Below, piece after piece: positions 21,365 through 30,879 of a stretch of DNA of 64,000 bases (positions are counted from its first letter, which is position 1; each line of letters begins with the position of its first letter). The translations under genes and the position numbers were made by a program. This DNA is from Prorocentrum cordatum. Its lineage: Eukaryota > Sar > Dinophyceae > Prorocentrales > Prorocentraceae. Location: the NCBI GenBank assembly GCA_963575745.1, contig CAUYUJ010012669.1, forward strand, positions 709,790-773,789, in the 5' to 3' direction. The notes below the pieces were generated by a model that worked only from the letters and a program-made list of their open reading frames with translations, did no database searches and was not told the DNA's origin.

Positions 21365-22035
21365 ACACACATCCTATACCAGAACAGATCAACACACATT
21401 ACAGCATGGCACAGCAAAATACATGCACATCTCATAACATAATTACCCAATCATAATAGAGCATCAAGTACACAGTCAGAGCATAACAAACCAACTCGTA
21501 CAATGACATAACGGTGCATTGAATAGCATAACATCATATGATCGCACATATTGTGTGTATTACGATAGTTACTACTCGGACAGCGAACGACATAGCATGA
21601 CCTACCAGCAAAGTGACATCTGCATAACATCACACAGCATAACACACCATACGACAATGTCATAACACAGTATCACATAATGTACCACTGCAAACCAGAA
21701 CACACCATGTCATAACATATAGTCGCATAACACATCATAACATATCATAATATATCATAATGCCAAGCAGGGCAGAACAGAGTATCATACACCAGAACAT
21801 GACATACCATAACGTCATGTTTCCATGACTGTTACCACTACGACAACGTTTACCAAATACCATAAGTATGCAACGCTGATTCCATAGCACACCAGAGTAT
21901 ATCATAGTATAACATGCCATACGATATGATGCACAAGCATGACATACTTGTAGCATCACCGATGAGACCGTACCTGAGAATGGCAGCACAGAAGCTGCGT
22001 AATACCAATCATGCGACAACCGTCACTAAAGGTAT
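21365..22035. repeat. CATAA-rich degenerate short-period satellite
   Basis: About 670 AT-rich bases full of CATAACATA, ATAACACA and ATCATA words with a loose 5-bp phase. Similar sequence is at 26400-26540. A sharp drop in GC relative to the neighbours. Confidence 0.75.
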
Positions 22036-22039
22036 AACT

Positions 22040-22200
22040 ATGAGTGCGGCATCAGCAGATCATGCAATGCGATGTTTATGTTAGCCAGCGTGTGCCCCCA
22101 CACCGTGTGTTGCTAGCAGCACATGATGTGCAATCTGCGTGGGGCAATATATGTGGTGCAAGTTACGTGGTGCAGAACATTTGTTGTGCAATCTGGTGGC
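22040..22200. repeat. GTGGTGCAATCTA dispersed motif cluster 1
   Basis: Variants of the 16-bp motif GTGGTGCAATCTACGT: TGTGCAATCTGCGTGG, TGGTGCAAGTTACGTG, TTGTGCAATCTGGTGG. The motif recurs in clusters at 22612-22685, 22917-23060, 23756-23900, 26045-26090, 27125-27160 and 30245-30365. Confidence 0.65.
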
Positions 22201-22229
22201 CTTCGGACCATCCCGCCACCGTGCCTGGG

Positions 22230-22611
22230 TTGTGGGTCAGAGGCCTCTTGGGTGTTCGTTAAGATATTGTGGGAGGCCTCTGGGGTGCCTCTTGGAGGCA
22301 GTTTTGAAGCCTCTGGGGGGCCGTTTGGGGGCCTCTTGGGTGGGGCTTCAGTTTGGGCCTCGTGGGGCCTCTAGGTGGCCTCTTGTGCTCTCTTGGGGCC
22401 TCCTGGGGCCTCCTGGGGGCCTCTTGAGGCGGAAGGCTCGAACTGTCGGTTCATGCTTCCCCTCTGCACCCCTTCGTGGGGTTGGTTTGGGGCTTTCTTG
22501 GGCGATTTTGAGCGCCTCTTGGGCCATTTTGGGGACCCTCTTGGACCGTCATGGGGGCCTCACTTGGGGACCTGGAGAAAACTCCATTTTGCGCTTCGCG
22601 GCATGGTGGCG
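22230..22611. repeat. CTCTTGGGGCC satellite block
   Basis: Same degenerate family as 20480-20935: GGGGCCTCTTGGG words spaced 9-20 bases. It is bracketed by GTGCAATC motif clusters. Confidence 0.7.
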
Positions 22612-22690
22612 GATCTATGTTGCGCAATGTATGTTGTGCAATCCTTGTGGGGCAATACATGTGGTGCAGTCTAGGTGGTGCCAGATCTTC

Positions 22691-22916
22691 AGAGCCCCGA
22701 ATCATCAGGGGTAACTCGGGTCAGGGATAACTCGGGTTCGTTTTTCGGGAATCCAAACCCGAGTTACCCCGGACCCGAGGTACCCCGGATAACTCGGGCG
22801 TCCAGAGCCCCACATCATCAGGGGTAACTCGGATCAGGGCTAATTCGGGTTCCTTTTTCGGGAATCCAAACCCGAGTTACCCCGGACCCGAGTTACCCCG
22901 GATAATTCGGGCGCCC
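22691..22916. repeat. 113-bp self-complementary repeat (TAACTCGGG), two tandem copies
   Basis: Units start at 22691 and 22804 (AGAGCCCC..ATCATCAGGGG). Each contains GGTAACTCGGGTC and its complement GACCCGAGGTACC or GACCCGAGTTACC, plus AACTCGGGTT and AACCCGAGTT, so each unit can fold into a hairpin. The same two-copy arrangement occurs at 39338-39563. Confidence 0.9.
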
Positions 22917-23059
22917 AATATCTGTGTTGTTGTGCGATAGACGTGGTGCAAACATTGTGGTACAATCTAGCTGATGCGCAGTCGACATGGCGCAGTATGC
23001 TGCAATCTATGTAGTGCACCCGACGTGGTGCAATCGGAGTGGTGAAATCTAGGTGGTGT

Positions 23060-23755
23060 CGGAGGTTAAGGGGTGAGATCGCAGTGAAACGGAGACCCCC
23101 CATTGGGAAATCGGTTTCGGTTTCGTGTTCATGTCGTGCGTGCGGGCGAGGCGAAGCTGCGCGTGGTCCTCCTGTAGCTAGGCCGAAGTAGGAGCGAAAG
23201 TCCGTTCCCCGTCCGCCAGTGGCCGGGAGGTGTCCCAGTTGGGCCGGGCGGTGTCCAGGGTGTCAGTAGGAGCGAAAGTCCGTTTCCCGTCCGCCGGTGG
23301 CTGGGAGGTGTCCCAGTTGGGCCGGGCGGTGTCCCGGGTGTCCCGGGCGTCCCGGCGCTAACGCATGTCGTTAATTTCATAATTCATTTTTTTCGGCACC
23401 TGCCGCTGGCTTTCTTATCCAATCCAGCTTATCTTATCCAATCCATCTTGTCCAATCCAATTCATCTTATCTTACCCAACCCATCTTGTCCCATCTTATC
23501 TTATCCCACCCAATCCAATCCACCCAACCCAATTCATTAATTCATTTGTTTCTGCGCCTGCGGCGGGCCAATCCATGTGGTGGAGGGGGACTCTGATAGA
23601 GAGGGAGAGAGAGAGAGAGAGAGGGCGAGAGAGAGAGAGAGACAGAGAGACAGAGAGAGATGAGATCAAGGTGACAGACTTGAGGTCTGTCAGGGTGGGC
23701 ATTTGATCCAAATCCCCTCCCAACCTCCTTATCGCCCGCAGGGCGGTCGTATAGG
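23060..23755 (-). repeat. Composite repeat F, third locus
   Basis: Same order as 1850-3400 but shorter. GGAGGTTAAGGGGTGAGATCG leads into the AATCGGTTTCGGTTTCGTG segment, then TGTCCCAG/TGTCCCGG minisatellite with two tandem copies of a unit containing GTAGGAGCGAAAGTCCG. It continues with TTATCCAATCC pentamer-like repeats (23415-23530), (GA)n (23598-23661), and ends with AACCTCCTTATCGCCCGCAG..TCGTATAGG. It lacks the ATG array of the 2-3 kb copy. Confidence 0.75.
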
Positions 23756-24510
23756 TAATGTATGTTGTGCAATATGTGTGGAACAGTCTTTGTGGAGCAA
23801 CCTACGAGGTGCGCCCCACGTTGCGAACATACATGATGCAATATAGGTGGTGCAATCTATGTGGTGCCGCCGACGTGGCGCAATCCATGCGGTGCAATTT
23901 ATTGTTGCGCACATTGAATTGTCAACACCAGTGCTCGCGCAATCATCCCACCCACCCGCCCGCAACTTGGTTTGCAAAACCCTTGCGGGGTCGATTGCGA
24001 TGTCTGCGTGGCACTGGCTGGCGCATCGCTACGGGCGCGCTAGCGCGCGCAGGCTCGCGCGCAGAGCAGCCAGCTACTCTGGCGCGAAGGACGCGGCCGC
24101 GGTGGGGCTGCCCATTGGAGACTTCCCAGCACGTGCGTCTCGTAGGCCGCGCCGACGCGCGGGCACGTCAGTGCGAATCGGTGATCCGGGCGGGCGCGGC
24201 ACCATGGCGACGTCGACAGTGGCAGACACGATCATGATAGTGGTGATGTTGGTGGCGATGGTGACGATGACGGCGGTAAGGCCGATGACGGCGCCGATGC
24301 TGATCACGCCGATTACGATGACGGTGTCGTCACGCCGGTGACGGAGTTTTTGGGAGGATTTCGACACGCGCGCGCTGCCGACGCGCGCGAGTGGCCCGCA
24401 TGGTATGATCTGACGGGGGCCGTGCCCCCCCAGCACGCGCACAAAGGCGCTCGAGTGATTTCGACCTGTGCGCGAGATGAATGTGTCGACGAACGTGTGG
24501 ATGTGTTAGT
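23756..24510 (+). repeat. Repeat module A, copy 1
   Basis: Starts with GTGGTGCAATCTATGT motifs, then a conserved body: GTTGCGCACATTGAATTGTC, TTTGCAAAACCCTTGCGGG, GGCTGGCGCATCGCTACGGG, GCGGCCGCGGTGG, GGCGACGTCGACAGTGGCAG, GACGGCGCCGATGCTGATC. It ends with GAGTGGCCCGCATGG and a CGAGTGATTTCGACC tail. Matches copies at 27125, 28395, 30240 and 35925. The frame MATSTVADTIM..APMLITP is partly kept among copies, but as a by-product of DNA similarity. Confidence 0.75.
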
Positions 24511-24693
24511 CCGCCCTGGCTCCTGATCCGCCGTACTTTGGATGATTTTCCGACCTAAAATTGTATCGGAAAGCGACGCCAGAGGAGCCTCAAGGGCGGA
24601 GATCGACGCTCAAAGGGGCCTCAAAAGTAGGGCGGAAATTTCCGCCCTACTTTCGAAATCGCCCAAAGTAGGGCGGATCAGGAGTCAGGGCGG
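24511..24693. mobile_element. Second MITE type with nested palindrome
   Basis: 183 bp bounded by 31-bp terminal inverted repeats (24511-24541 and 24663-24693, two mismatches), core CTCCTGATCCGCCGTACTTT. Inside lies a perfect 30-bp palindrome (24624-24653) whose arms, AAAGTAGGGCGG, repeat the inner end of the terminal repeats. No clear target duplication. Confidence 0.8.
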
Positions 24694-24935
24694 GGGGGGT
24701 ACCAGTAGTCCGGGGCGGGGTACCTCCATTCCAGGGGAGAGATATTTGCAGTCCGGGAGAAGTACCTGCAGTCCAGGGGGGAACGCGTGTTTACGCGTCA
24801 ACGCACGCGTGGATGTATTCTTGTGAGGGTATTTGTTGTCCGGGGGGGCACCTGTAGTCCAGGGGGAGGTACCTTTACTCCGGAGAGGGGTACGGTACGC
24901 GTAGTCCGGGGGAGGGGTACTTGTAGTTCGGTCCG
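24694..24935. repeat. Minisatellite of GGGTACCTGTAGTCCGG type
   Basis: About nine or ten variants of a 20-23-bp unit (GGGGTACCTGTAGTCCGGGG, GAAGTACCTGCAGTCCAG), split by a short CGCGTTTACGCG-rich piece at 24784-24815. Confidence 0.8.
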
Positions 24936-25273
24936 AATCTTCACCGAAGTGATCCGGAGCTGAAGCTCGAGCTGTTTGGAGCGCATAGCTGGCCCAGAGC
25001 TGGTTGCAATCGAAACGTGTGGGACGCTCAATCAGCCCGAGCTCAAGATCCGACTGAGCTCCGGAGCGAGACGGGCCGACACGTGGCGCAGGGCGCACGG
25101 ACGCGCCACGGAGTGTGACACGGGCGAACTAGGGGACGCGCCAAGGGACGTGTCAGGGGATGGAACGGGCACGGACTCGCCGCGGAACGGGCAGGGAAAG
25201 CGCCAGTCGGCAAGCCTGGGCACGCGACCGAGGACGAGCCAAGGGACGCGCCGAGGGGGGAAGGGCACACGCC
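24936..25273. other. Unassigned GC-rich spacer
   Basis: Words such as GGGACGCGCCAAGGGACG repeat loosely at 25130-25260. No gene recognised. Confidence 0.45.
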
Positions 25274-25441
25274 GTCCCGCTCTGGGGCGTTAGGAACCCT
25301 CTTGGTTTCACGTTTGTCCCACCCTGGGGCGTCAGGAACCCACGTGGTTTCACGCTTGTCCCGCTTTGGGGCGTTAGGACCCCAAATGTTTTCACGCTTC
25401 TCCCGCTCTGGCGCGTTAGGGTCCCAATTGGTGTCACGCCT
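25274..25441 (+). repeat. 42-bp tandem repeat, four copies (14-codon period)
   Basis: Units start at 25274, 25316, 25358 and 25400 (GTCCCGCTCTGGGGCGTTAG, TTTCACG). Because 42 is a multiple of three, both strands keep an open 14-residue peptide repeat (plus strand VPLWGVRNP.GFT). No known protein repeat is matched. The alignment to codons may be chance. Confidence 0.85.
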
Positions 25442-25905
25442 GGCCCGGTTTATTCGAAAACCCTTGCAACAAGTTGTTGCGAAACCATTGGTTGTTATAT
25501 GTTTTGGGGACGTTCGCTGTTGACATCCCTGCGAAACCTTCAGATATTGGGGGTTCGGCATGCGTGCGCGACCACGCGCGCGCGTGGATTTCGTCCCGTT
25601 TTCGCAAAGGGCTCTTGCGACACCGCACGCGCAAGGGCGTCCGCATGAATTGGTTTTCGTAAGAATTTGCAACAGCGCGAACGCGAGAATCCCTGTTGCG
25701 AAATCATTGGTTTTTGTATGGTTGTGGGGAGCTCGATTTCGAAATCATTGCGAACCCTTGGAAGGATTTCGGCATGCGCGCGTACGCGCGCGTGTGCACT
25801 TCGTCCCTCTTTTGTGTTTCCGAGGGGTTGTTGAAATTGTTGATTTTTGATCAACGACTGCGCTCGCATAGTTTTCTCTGCAGAGGATGAAAGGCGGATC
25901 GATTG
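25442..25905 (+). repeat. Repeat module G, copy 1 (CGCGCG palindromes)
   Basis: Two units. Each has a GTTGCGAAA(A/C)CATTGGTT start, a GGGGACGTTCG or GAGCTCGATTTCGAAATC segment, CTTGGAAGGATTTCGGCATG, and a CGCGCGCGxxCGCGCGCG palindrome followed by ACTTCGTCCC. Unit length is about 200-285 bp. Confidence 0.7.
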
Positions 25906-26088
25906 CGACTGCCTGGGATGCTACGAGTTCATATTCAGGATGGACGACTGCGCATAATCATAAACGAAAAACAATGCGAAACGTGTTTCGTTGATTCTGG
26001 GGGGGTGGAAGCATATCCTGATATTTGTTACAAGCGAGAACGAACAGCTTACAATCTATGTGGTACAACTCGCGCTGCACAATCTAGG
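25906..26088. other. Unassigned spacer ending in GTGCAATC motifs
   Basis: Contains CTGGGATGCTACGAGTTCAT, which recurs as GGGATGGCCCGAGTTCAT near 35797-35814 and GGGATGATACGAATTCAC at 36881, so it is the distal part of module G. It ends with TGTGGTACAACTCG motifs at 26058. Confidence 0.5.
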
Positions 26089-26320
26089 CAGCGACGGGGC
26101 GGCGACGGCGACCGCGGAGCCTCCAGACCGCCAGCCAGGCTCACACGACGCGCGGCGACGAGGCGGCGACGGGGCGGCAATGGCGAGCACGGGGCCGACA
26201 GACCGACAAAGTCCAGACGACGGGCGGCGACGAGGCAGCGACGGGGTGGCGACGACGAGCACGGAGCTGCCAGACAAATATTTAGGCCTAGATGGCGGGA
26301 TGCGACGGAGCGGCGACGAG
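26089..26320. repeat. About 73-bp tandem repeat, three copies
   Basis: Units start near 26091, 26165 and 26238 at GCGACGGGG, each with GGCGAGCACGGAG-like, CCAGAC and GCGGCGACGAGG words. Confidence 0.75.
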
Positions 26321-26640
26321 GAACGCAGAGTCGCCATACCGTCATGCAGAGCCAGTTATTCAGAAGGAAGCTGCGACGCGAACGAACACACGCGTACGCA
26401 CTACTTACACCGTAACATAACATGTCATAGTGTTGTTGAGTTGTGCGGTATACAAGAGAGGATTTGGACGTATCACAAAATGTCATAACATAGCGGAATG
26501 TAGCATAACAGAAGAGAACATAGCATATCATAACGCAATATGTATGTATACATATATGTATGTATATATGTACGTGTGTATTTGTACATGTATATGTACA
26601 TACAACCATATACAATGTACACATATAAGTTTAAGCTAGA
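26321..26640. repeat. CATAA-like and TATG microsatellite DNA
   Basis: 26410-26535 holds CATAACATAGC words like 21365-22035. 26537-26615 is a (TATG/TACA)n run. Confidence 0.75.
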
Positions 26641-27124
26641 TTCGAGCATGGTTGATTCAATATTTGATCTGAACAAGAAACGATATCAACGACCGATTCC
26701 GACTTAACGGCGCCCAATTACACGCGACGTACGAGGCGAGGTCAGGTTGCCCACAAAAACAAAGAGGCGCAGCAACGACCCATTGGACGACGCATCAAGC
26801 GTGACAGGCGTCAAGTCGTTACGCTGTCCACCCAGAACAGAACGTAACATACTTGAGCATACGACAATTGAAAGTTACCACGTAAAACAAAATTGAATAG
26901 CGTAGAGTACAGCAGCGGCCGATTTAATGCGACTTGCCAAACGCAACATGCGAGCCGACGCGAGGCTGGCCACAAGAACGAAGCGACGCAACAACGACCG
27001 ATTGGACGACATACCAGGTACCACGACTTCACGTCACCCTTCCAGAGCAAAACACAAGAAACCAGCTTCACATGGGCTTGCCCGCGTGGGCCCCAGGCAG
27101 CTTGTTTCCAGCAGCTTCATGTTA
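26641..27124. other. Unassigned region
   Basis: About 480 bases with two loosely similar segments: CGACGTACGAGGCGAGG..CCCACAAAAACAAAGAGGCGCAG near 26727-26770 and CGACGCGAGGCTGGCCACAAGAACGAAGCGACGCA near 26955-26990. These suggest an old 230-bp duplication. No gene. Confidence 0.45.
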
Positions 27125-27690
27125 TGAAATCCACGTGGTGCAGTCTACACGGTGCAATTAATTTCTGCTCGCACTGCGTTGTCAATTCCAGTGCCCTCGA
27201 AGTCATCCCCACCCACCTGCAAGTTTGTCTGCGAAACCCATGCGGCGGCGATTCCCATGAATCCTTGGCGTTGGTTGGTGCATCTCTGCGGCCGCGCTGG
27301 CAGGCGCATGCGCGCGCAGCGGCCAGATTTTTTGGCGCGACCGACGCGGCCGCGGTGGCGCTGACTGCTGTGCTCTTCCCAGCGGACACATCAGTGCGAG
27401 TCGGCGACTTGGGTGGGCGCGGTACCATGGGAACGCCGACAACGGTAGACGCGACGATGATGGCGGCGACGCTGGCGACGATGCTGATCACGCCGACGGC
27501 GATGACAGCGCCCTCGCGTCGGCGGTGAAGTTGTTGGAAGAAGTTCGACGCACGCGCGCGGCCGACGCGCGAGAGTGGCCCGCGGGGTATTATTACACAC
27601 AAGTCCCCCACCACCACCACCACCACCCAGCACGCGCGCGTGGGCTTTCGAATGATTCTCGCTTTTTTGGCAGAATTTAATGACCACGTT
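27125..27690 (+). repeat. Repeat module A, copy 2
   Basis: GTGGTGCAGTCTACACGG, GCGTTGTCAATTCCAG, CATGCGGCGGCGATTCC, TTGGTTGGTGCATCTC, GACGCGGCCGCGGTGGCG, GACGGCGATGACAGCGCC, then GAGAGTGGCCCGCGGGG. A (CAC)n stretch at about 27606-27629 is private to this copy. Confidence 0.8.
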
Positions 27691-28394
27691 GACGAGCCGA
27701 TGGTTTTTTTCCCGGGAATCGCAGAAGCGCGAGCGCAGGCAGCATTGATGAATGATGTTGCAAAACCATGAGCTTCTGTATGTTGCCGGATCACTCGGTT
27801 TTGAATCTCCTGCGAAAACGGAGGCGTTTCAAACATTCCGGCACGCGCGCGCGCGACGACGCGCGCGCGCGCATTTCGCGCATTTATTGCTATGGAGTTC
27901 TTGCGACAGCACGCGCGCATAGGCGATCTGGCGACTGCGACATGCTCGCGCGAGAGGCGCGCCAGGTAGCGCGCGGTGGAATTTTTGAAAAACGCAAATT
28001 GGTTATGTGCAGAATTTACCGGAGCGCAAGCGCAAGCTTCTTCTTTTTGAAATTCTCTCTGGATGCCACGTGTTTTTGCGTGCGTTCGGGGCGTTCCATT
28101 TTGCGATCCCGGCGAACCTGCGGTTTTTGAAGGATTAGGCACGCGCGCACGTTGCGCCCCATTTCTTGCTTGGGATTTTCGATGTCCGGAGATTTCTGAT
28201 AAACGAGCGCGCGCGCGTAGCATTTGATGCAGAGGGCAAGGGGGGGGCTGCCGGCCCCCCTGGGATGGCGTGAGTTCATTTTTCGACGCGGCGGACGATG
28301 GGGGAGAAACGTGCGTAGATTGCAATGCGCGAAAGGGCCTCGTTAAGTCCGGGGGGGGGCGGAAGGTGGAGTCTTGATTTTTTAGACACGTGGC
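27691..28394 (+). repeat. Repeat module G, copy 2
   Basis: Units contain GCAGAAGCGCGAGCGCAGGC, GTTGCAAAACCATGAG, TTCAAACATTCCGGCACGCG and CGCGCGCGCGACGACGCGCG (27845), ending with TAAACGAGCGCGCGCGCG (28200). Distal part to 28394 includes GGGATGGCGTGAGTTCAT. Confidence 0.7.
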
Positions 28395-28985
28395 GCGATT
28401 CACCCTGCCAGAGTTGCCGACCCTGGCGACGGCGATTGCGACGACTGCTCGGAACCGGCCGGCGCGTCGCCGCGGCCGCGCGAGCGCGCTCGCAGGGCGG
28501 CCGCCTAGTCCGGCGCGACCGACGCGACCGCGGCGGCGCTGGCCGCCAGGGACTCCCTAGCGCGCCTCGCAGGCCGCGCCGACGCGCCGGCACTTCAGCG
28601 CGAGTTGGCGACTCGGGCGGGCAATGCATCGCGGCGACGTCGACAACGGCAGACACGACGATGATGACGAGGGTTGCGCCGCGGGCGACGACGACGACGA
28701 CGACGACGACGGCCAGGCAACCGACGGCGCCGATGTTGACCGCGCCGATGACGATGATAGTTCGCCCACGCGTCGGCGATGAAGCTTTTTGGACAGATTC
28801 CGACGGGCGCGAGCGGCCCGCGCAGAGCAATTCGACGGGGGTCGCGCCCCCCGCCCCGCCACGCCCACCCCGCGTAGACCCCGCAGCAGGCGCGCGAGGC
28901 GCTCGAATGATGCCGACGCGCCCGCGCGAGCGTTCGAGTGATATCGACGCGCGTTGTCGCCGGGCCCGCTCGGTCGCGCCGGGCG
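28395..28985 (+). repeat. Repeat module A, copy 3
   Basis: No GTGCAATC prefix here. Body words GCGACGGCGATTGCGACGAC, GCGTCGCCGCGGCCGCGCG, GACGCGACCGCGGCGG, GGCGACGTCGACAACGGCAG and an (ACG)n stretch at 28685-28712 follow, then AATTCGACGGGGGTCGCGCC and GCGTTCGAGTGATATCGACG. Confidence 0.8.
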
Positions 28986-29260
28986 AGATTGCCGGGCAAT
29001 TCATGGCTGCCCGAAGGATTCGCAGAGGCGCGCGCGCAGCCCACCATTGAAAACCGCGCTGCGAAGCCACTCTACAGTTCCACTTATTTCGGGGGCCTCG
29101 ATCGTAAAATCTGGAAGAAACCGATTTGTTCGAAGAGTTCTAGCACGCGCGCGCGACGACGCGACGCGCGCGCATGTCGCCACTTTCGGCAATTAGTTCA
29201 TGGAACACCGATCACTTGCGACGCGCGAGCGCGCGCATGGCACGATCTGAACGGGGCGAG
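28986..29260 (+). repeat. Repeat module G, copy 3 (partial)
   Basis: ATTCGCAGAGGCGCGCGCGC, TGAAAACCGCGCTGCGAAGC, GGGGGCCTCGATCGTAAAAT, TTCTAGCACGCGCGCGCGAC and a GCGACGCGCGAGCGCGCGCATG piece. Only one unit is evident. Confidence 0.6.
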
Positions 29261-29457
29261 ACGAGGTCGGAAGGGGGCGCGACAGGGGCGACGCGGACCT
29301 CGCAGCTTGGGCCCCGCCGCCAGCCCAAACGGCAAGCGCGCGTCGGGCGCGGCCCCGCGCGCGCTCGGATGCCCGCGCTTCGTCCTCGCACTGCTCGCGG
29401 GCCCCCGGCACGGCGAGTGCGTCGACAGCGTCTTGGTCGCGCCAGGGGCGCGCGTAG
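29261..29457. other. Unassigned GC-rich spacer
   Basis: Rich in GGGGCG and GCGCGC words. No gene or repeat family recognised. Confidence 0.45.
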
Positions 29458-30055
29458 GTTGCGCCCTCAGCCGCCGCGAACACTACCGCCTCCTACAAGT
29501 TGCGCCATAGCTTGCGCCCTCGACCGCCGACAATAAAACCGCCTCCTATAAGTTGCGCCATAGGTTGGGCCCTCTGGGGCCGACAATAAAACCGCCTCCT
29601 ATAAGTTGCGCCATAGCTCGCGCCCTCCGCGGCCGAGAATAACACCGTTTCCTATTCGTTGCGCCACAGGTTGTGCCCTAAACCGCCTCCAATTGGTTGC
29701 GCCACCATAGGCTGCGCCCTCGGCAGCCGCGGGCAATACCGCCTCCGATCGGTTGCGCCGCGGGGTGCGCTCTCGGCGGCCGAGAACAAATCGCTTCCTA
29801 TCGGTTGCGCCATAGGTCGCGTCCTCGGCCGCCGAGAAGACTGTCTCCGGCCGGTTGCGCCATGGGTTGGGTCTTCTGTGGTCGAGAATCAAACCGTCTC
29901 GTATTGGTTGCGCCATAGGTTGCGCCCTCGGCCGCCGAGAATAAAACCGCCTCCGATCGGTTGCGCCGCAGGGCGCGCCCTCGGCGGCCGAGAACAAGCC
30001 GTTTCCTATCGGCTGCACCGTGGGTCGCACCGTCTGCCGCCGACCAGTTGGTTCA
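29458..30055. repeat. 53-58-bp tandem repeat, about 11 copies
   Basis: Unit words in order: TTGCGCCCTCGGCCGCCGAG, AATAAAACCGCCTCC and TATCGGTTGCGCCATAGG. Copies diverge by substitutions and small indels, so no reading frame is maintained. It ends abruptly near the GTTCAGTTCAGTTCATTCC pentamer-like run at 30050. Confidence 0.85.
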
Positions 30056-30239
30056 GTTCAGTTCATTCCAGTCCAGCCCAGCCCCGCCCAGCCCAGTCCG
30101 ATTTGCCTCGCGAGGAACAAATTCGGGCCACGCCCGACATGAACGCCAGGGCAGAGTCGCACGCAAGTCGCGCTACCCCAGGGGGGGCAGATAACACCCC
30201 GGGTCGGCGAGGGGTCGACATGTCTAGTTCGGAGAATTC
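30056..30239. other. Short spacer with CCAGCCC repeats
   Basis: 30052-30100 is a run of TCAGTTCAGT, CCAGTCCAGCCCAGCCC words. The rest is unassigned. Confidence 0.5.
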
Positions 30240-30860
30240 TTATGTTGGGCACACTGCGGCGCAATCTACGTCGCGCAGCCCACGCGGCGCGGCGCAACAT
30301 GCACGCTTCCATCCGCTGCGCAAGCCACGCGGCGCAGACAAAGCAGTGCAATCTACGCAGTGCCATTCACCAACGCTCAACCTGAAGTCGTCAACTCCAC
30401 TGCCCGCGGAATCCCCCCGCGCACTCGCCCGCATTTTGGCTTGCAAGACCCATTCGGAGGCGATTGCGACGGGTGCTTGGCGTTGGCTGGTGCGCTTCCG
30501 CGGCCGCGCCAGCCCGCCCGTGCGCGCGCAGCGGCTTAGTCTGGCCGCGGCGGCGCTGGCCGCTGGGTGCATCCCAGCGGGCGCTTCGGCGCGGGTCGGC
30601 GACTTGGGCGAGCGCGGCGTCATGGCGACGTCGACAGCGGTAGACGCCACGATGATAGTAGCGATGTTGGCGGCGATGTTGACAACGACGATGGCGCGGC
30701 CAGCGACGGCGCCAATGCTGATCGCGCCGAAGACGATGACGGCGCCCTCGCGTCGGAAGTGAAGGTTTCGGAAGGGAGTTCGGCGCGCGGCGCGAGAGGC
30801 CCGCCGGGCAAAATTCAATAGAAATGTCGAAGACGCACCGTTGTTCTAAGGATTCGCAAG
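30240..30860 (+). repeat. Repeat module A, copy 4 (interrupted by LINE-2 at its right edge)
   Basis: GTGCAATCTACG motifs (30255-30365), CGTCAACTCCACTGCCCGCG, GGAGGCGATTGCGACGGG, GCTGGTGCGCTTCCGCGGCC, GGCGACGTCGACAGCGG, GAGAGGCCCGCCGGGC. The tail GTTCTAAGGATTCGCAAGATC (30845-30862) matches copy 5 up to GAAGAATTCGCAGGAGCGCG (36371), after which copy 5 continues without interruption. Confidence 0.8.
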
Positions 30861-30879
30861 ATCGCGACGCCAGCGCACC

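Noticed and set aside
22500-22560. Possible spliced-leader gene (GGGCCATTTTGGGG)
   Set aside because: Only the CCATTTTGG core matches. The rest of the dinoflagellate spliced leader is absent and the word is part of the CTCTTGGGGCC satellite.
28600-28790. Conserved peptide TTMMT..TTTTARQPTAPMLTAP across module A copies as a protein family
   Set aside because: The similarity follows DNA-level repeat identity, the frame is not consistently open, and copy 5 has a large deletion there.
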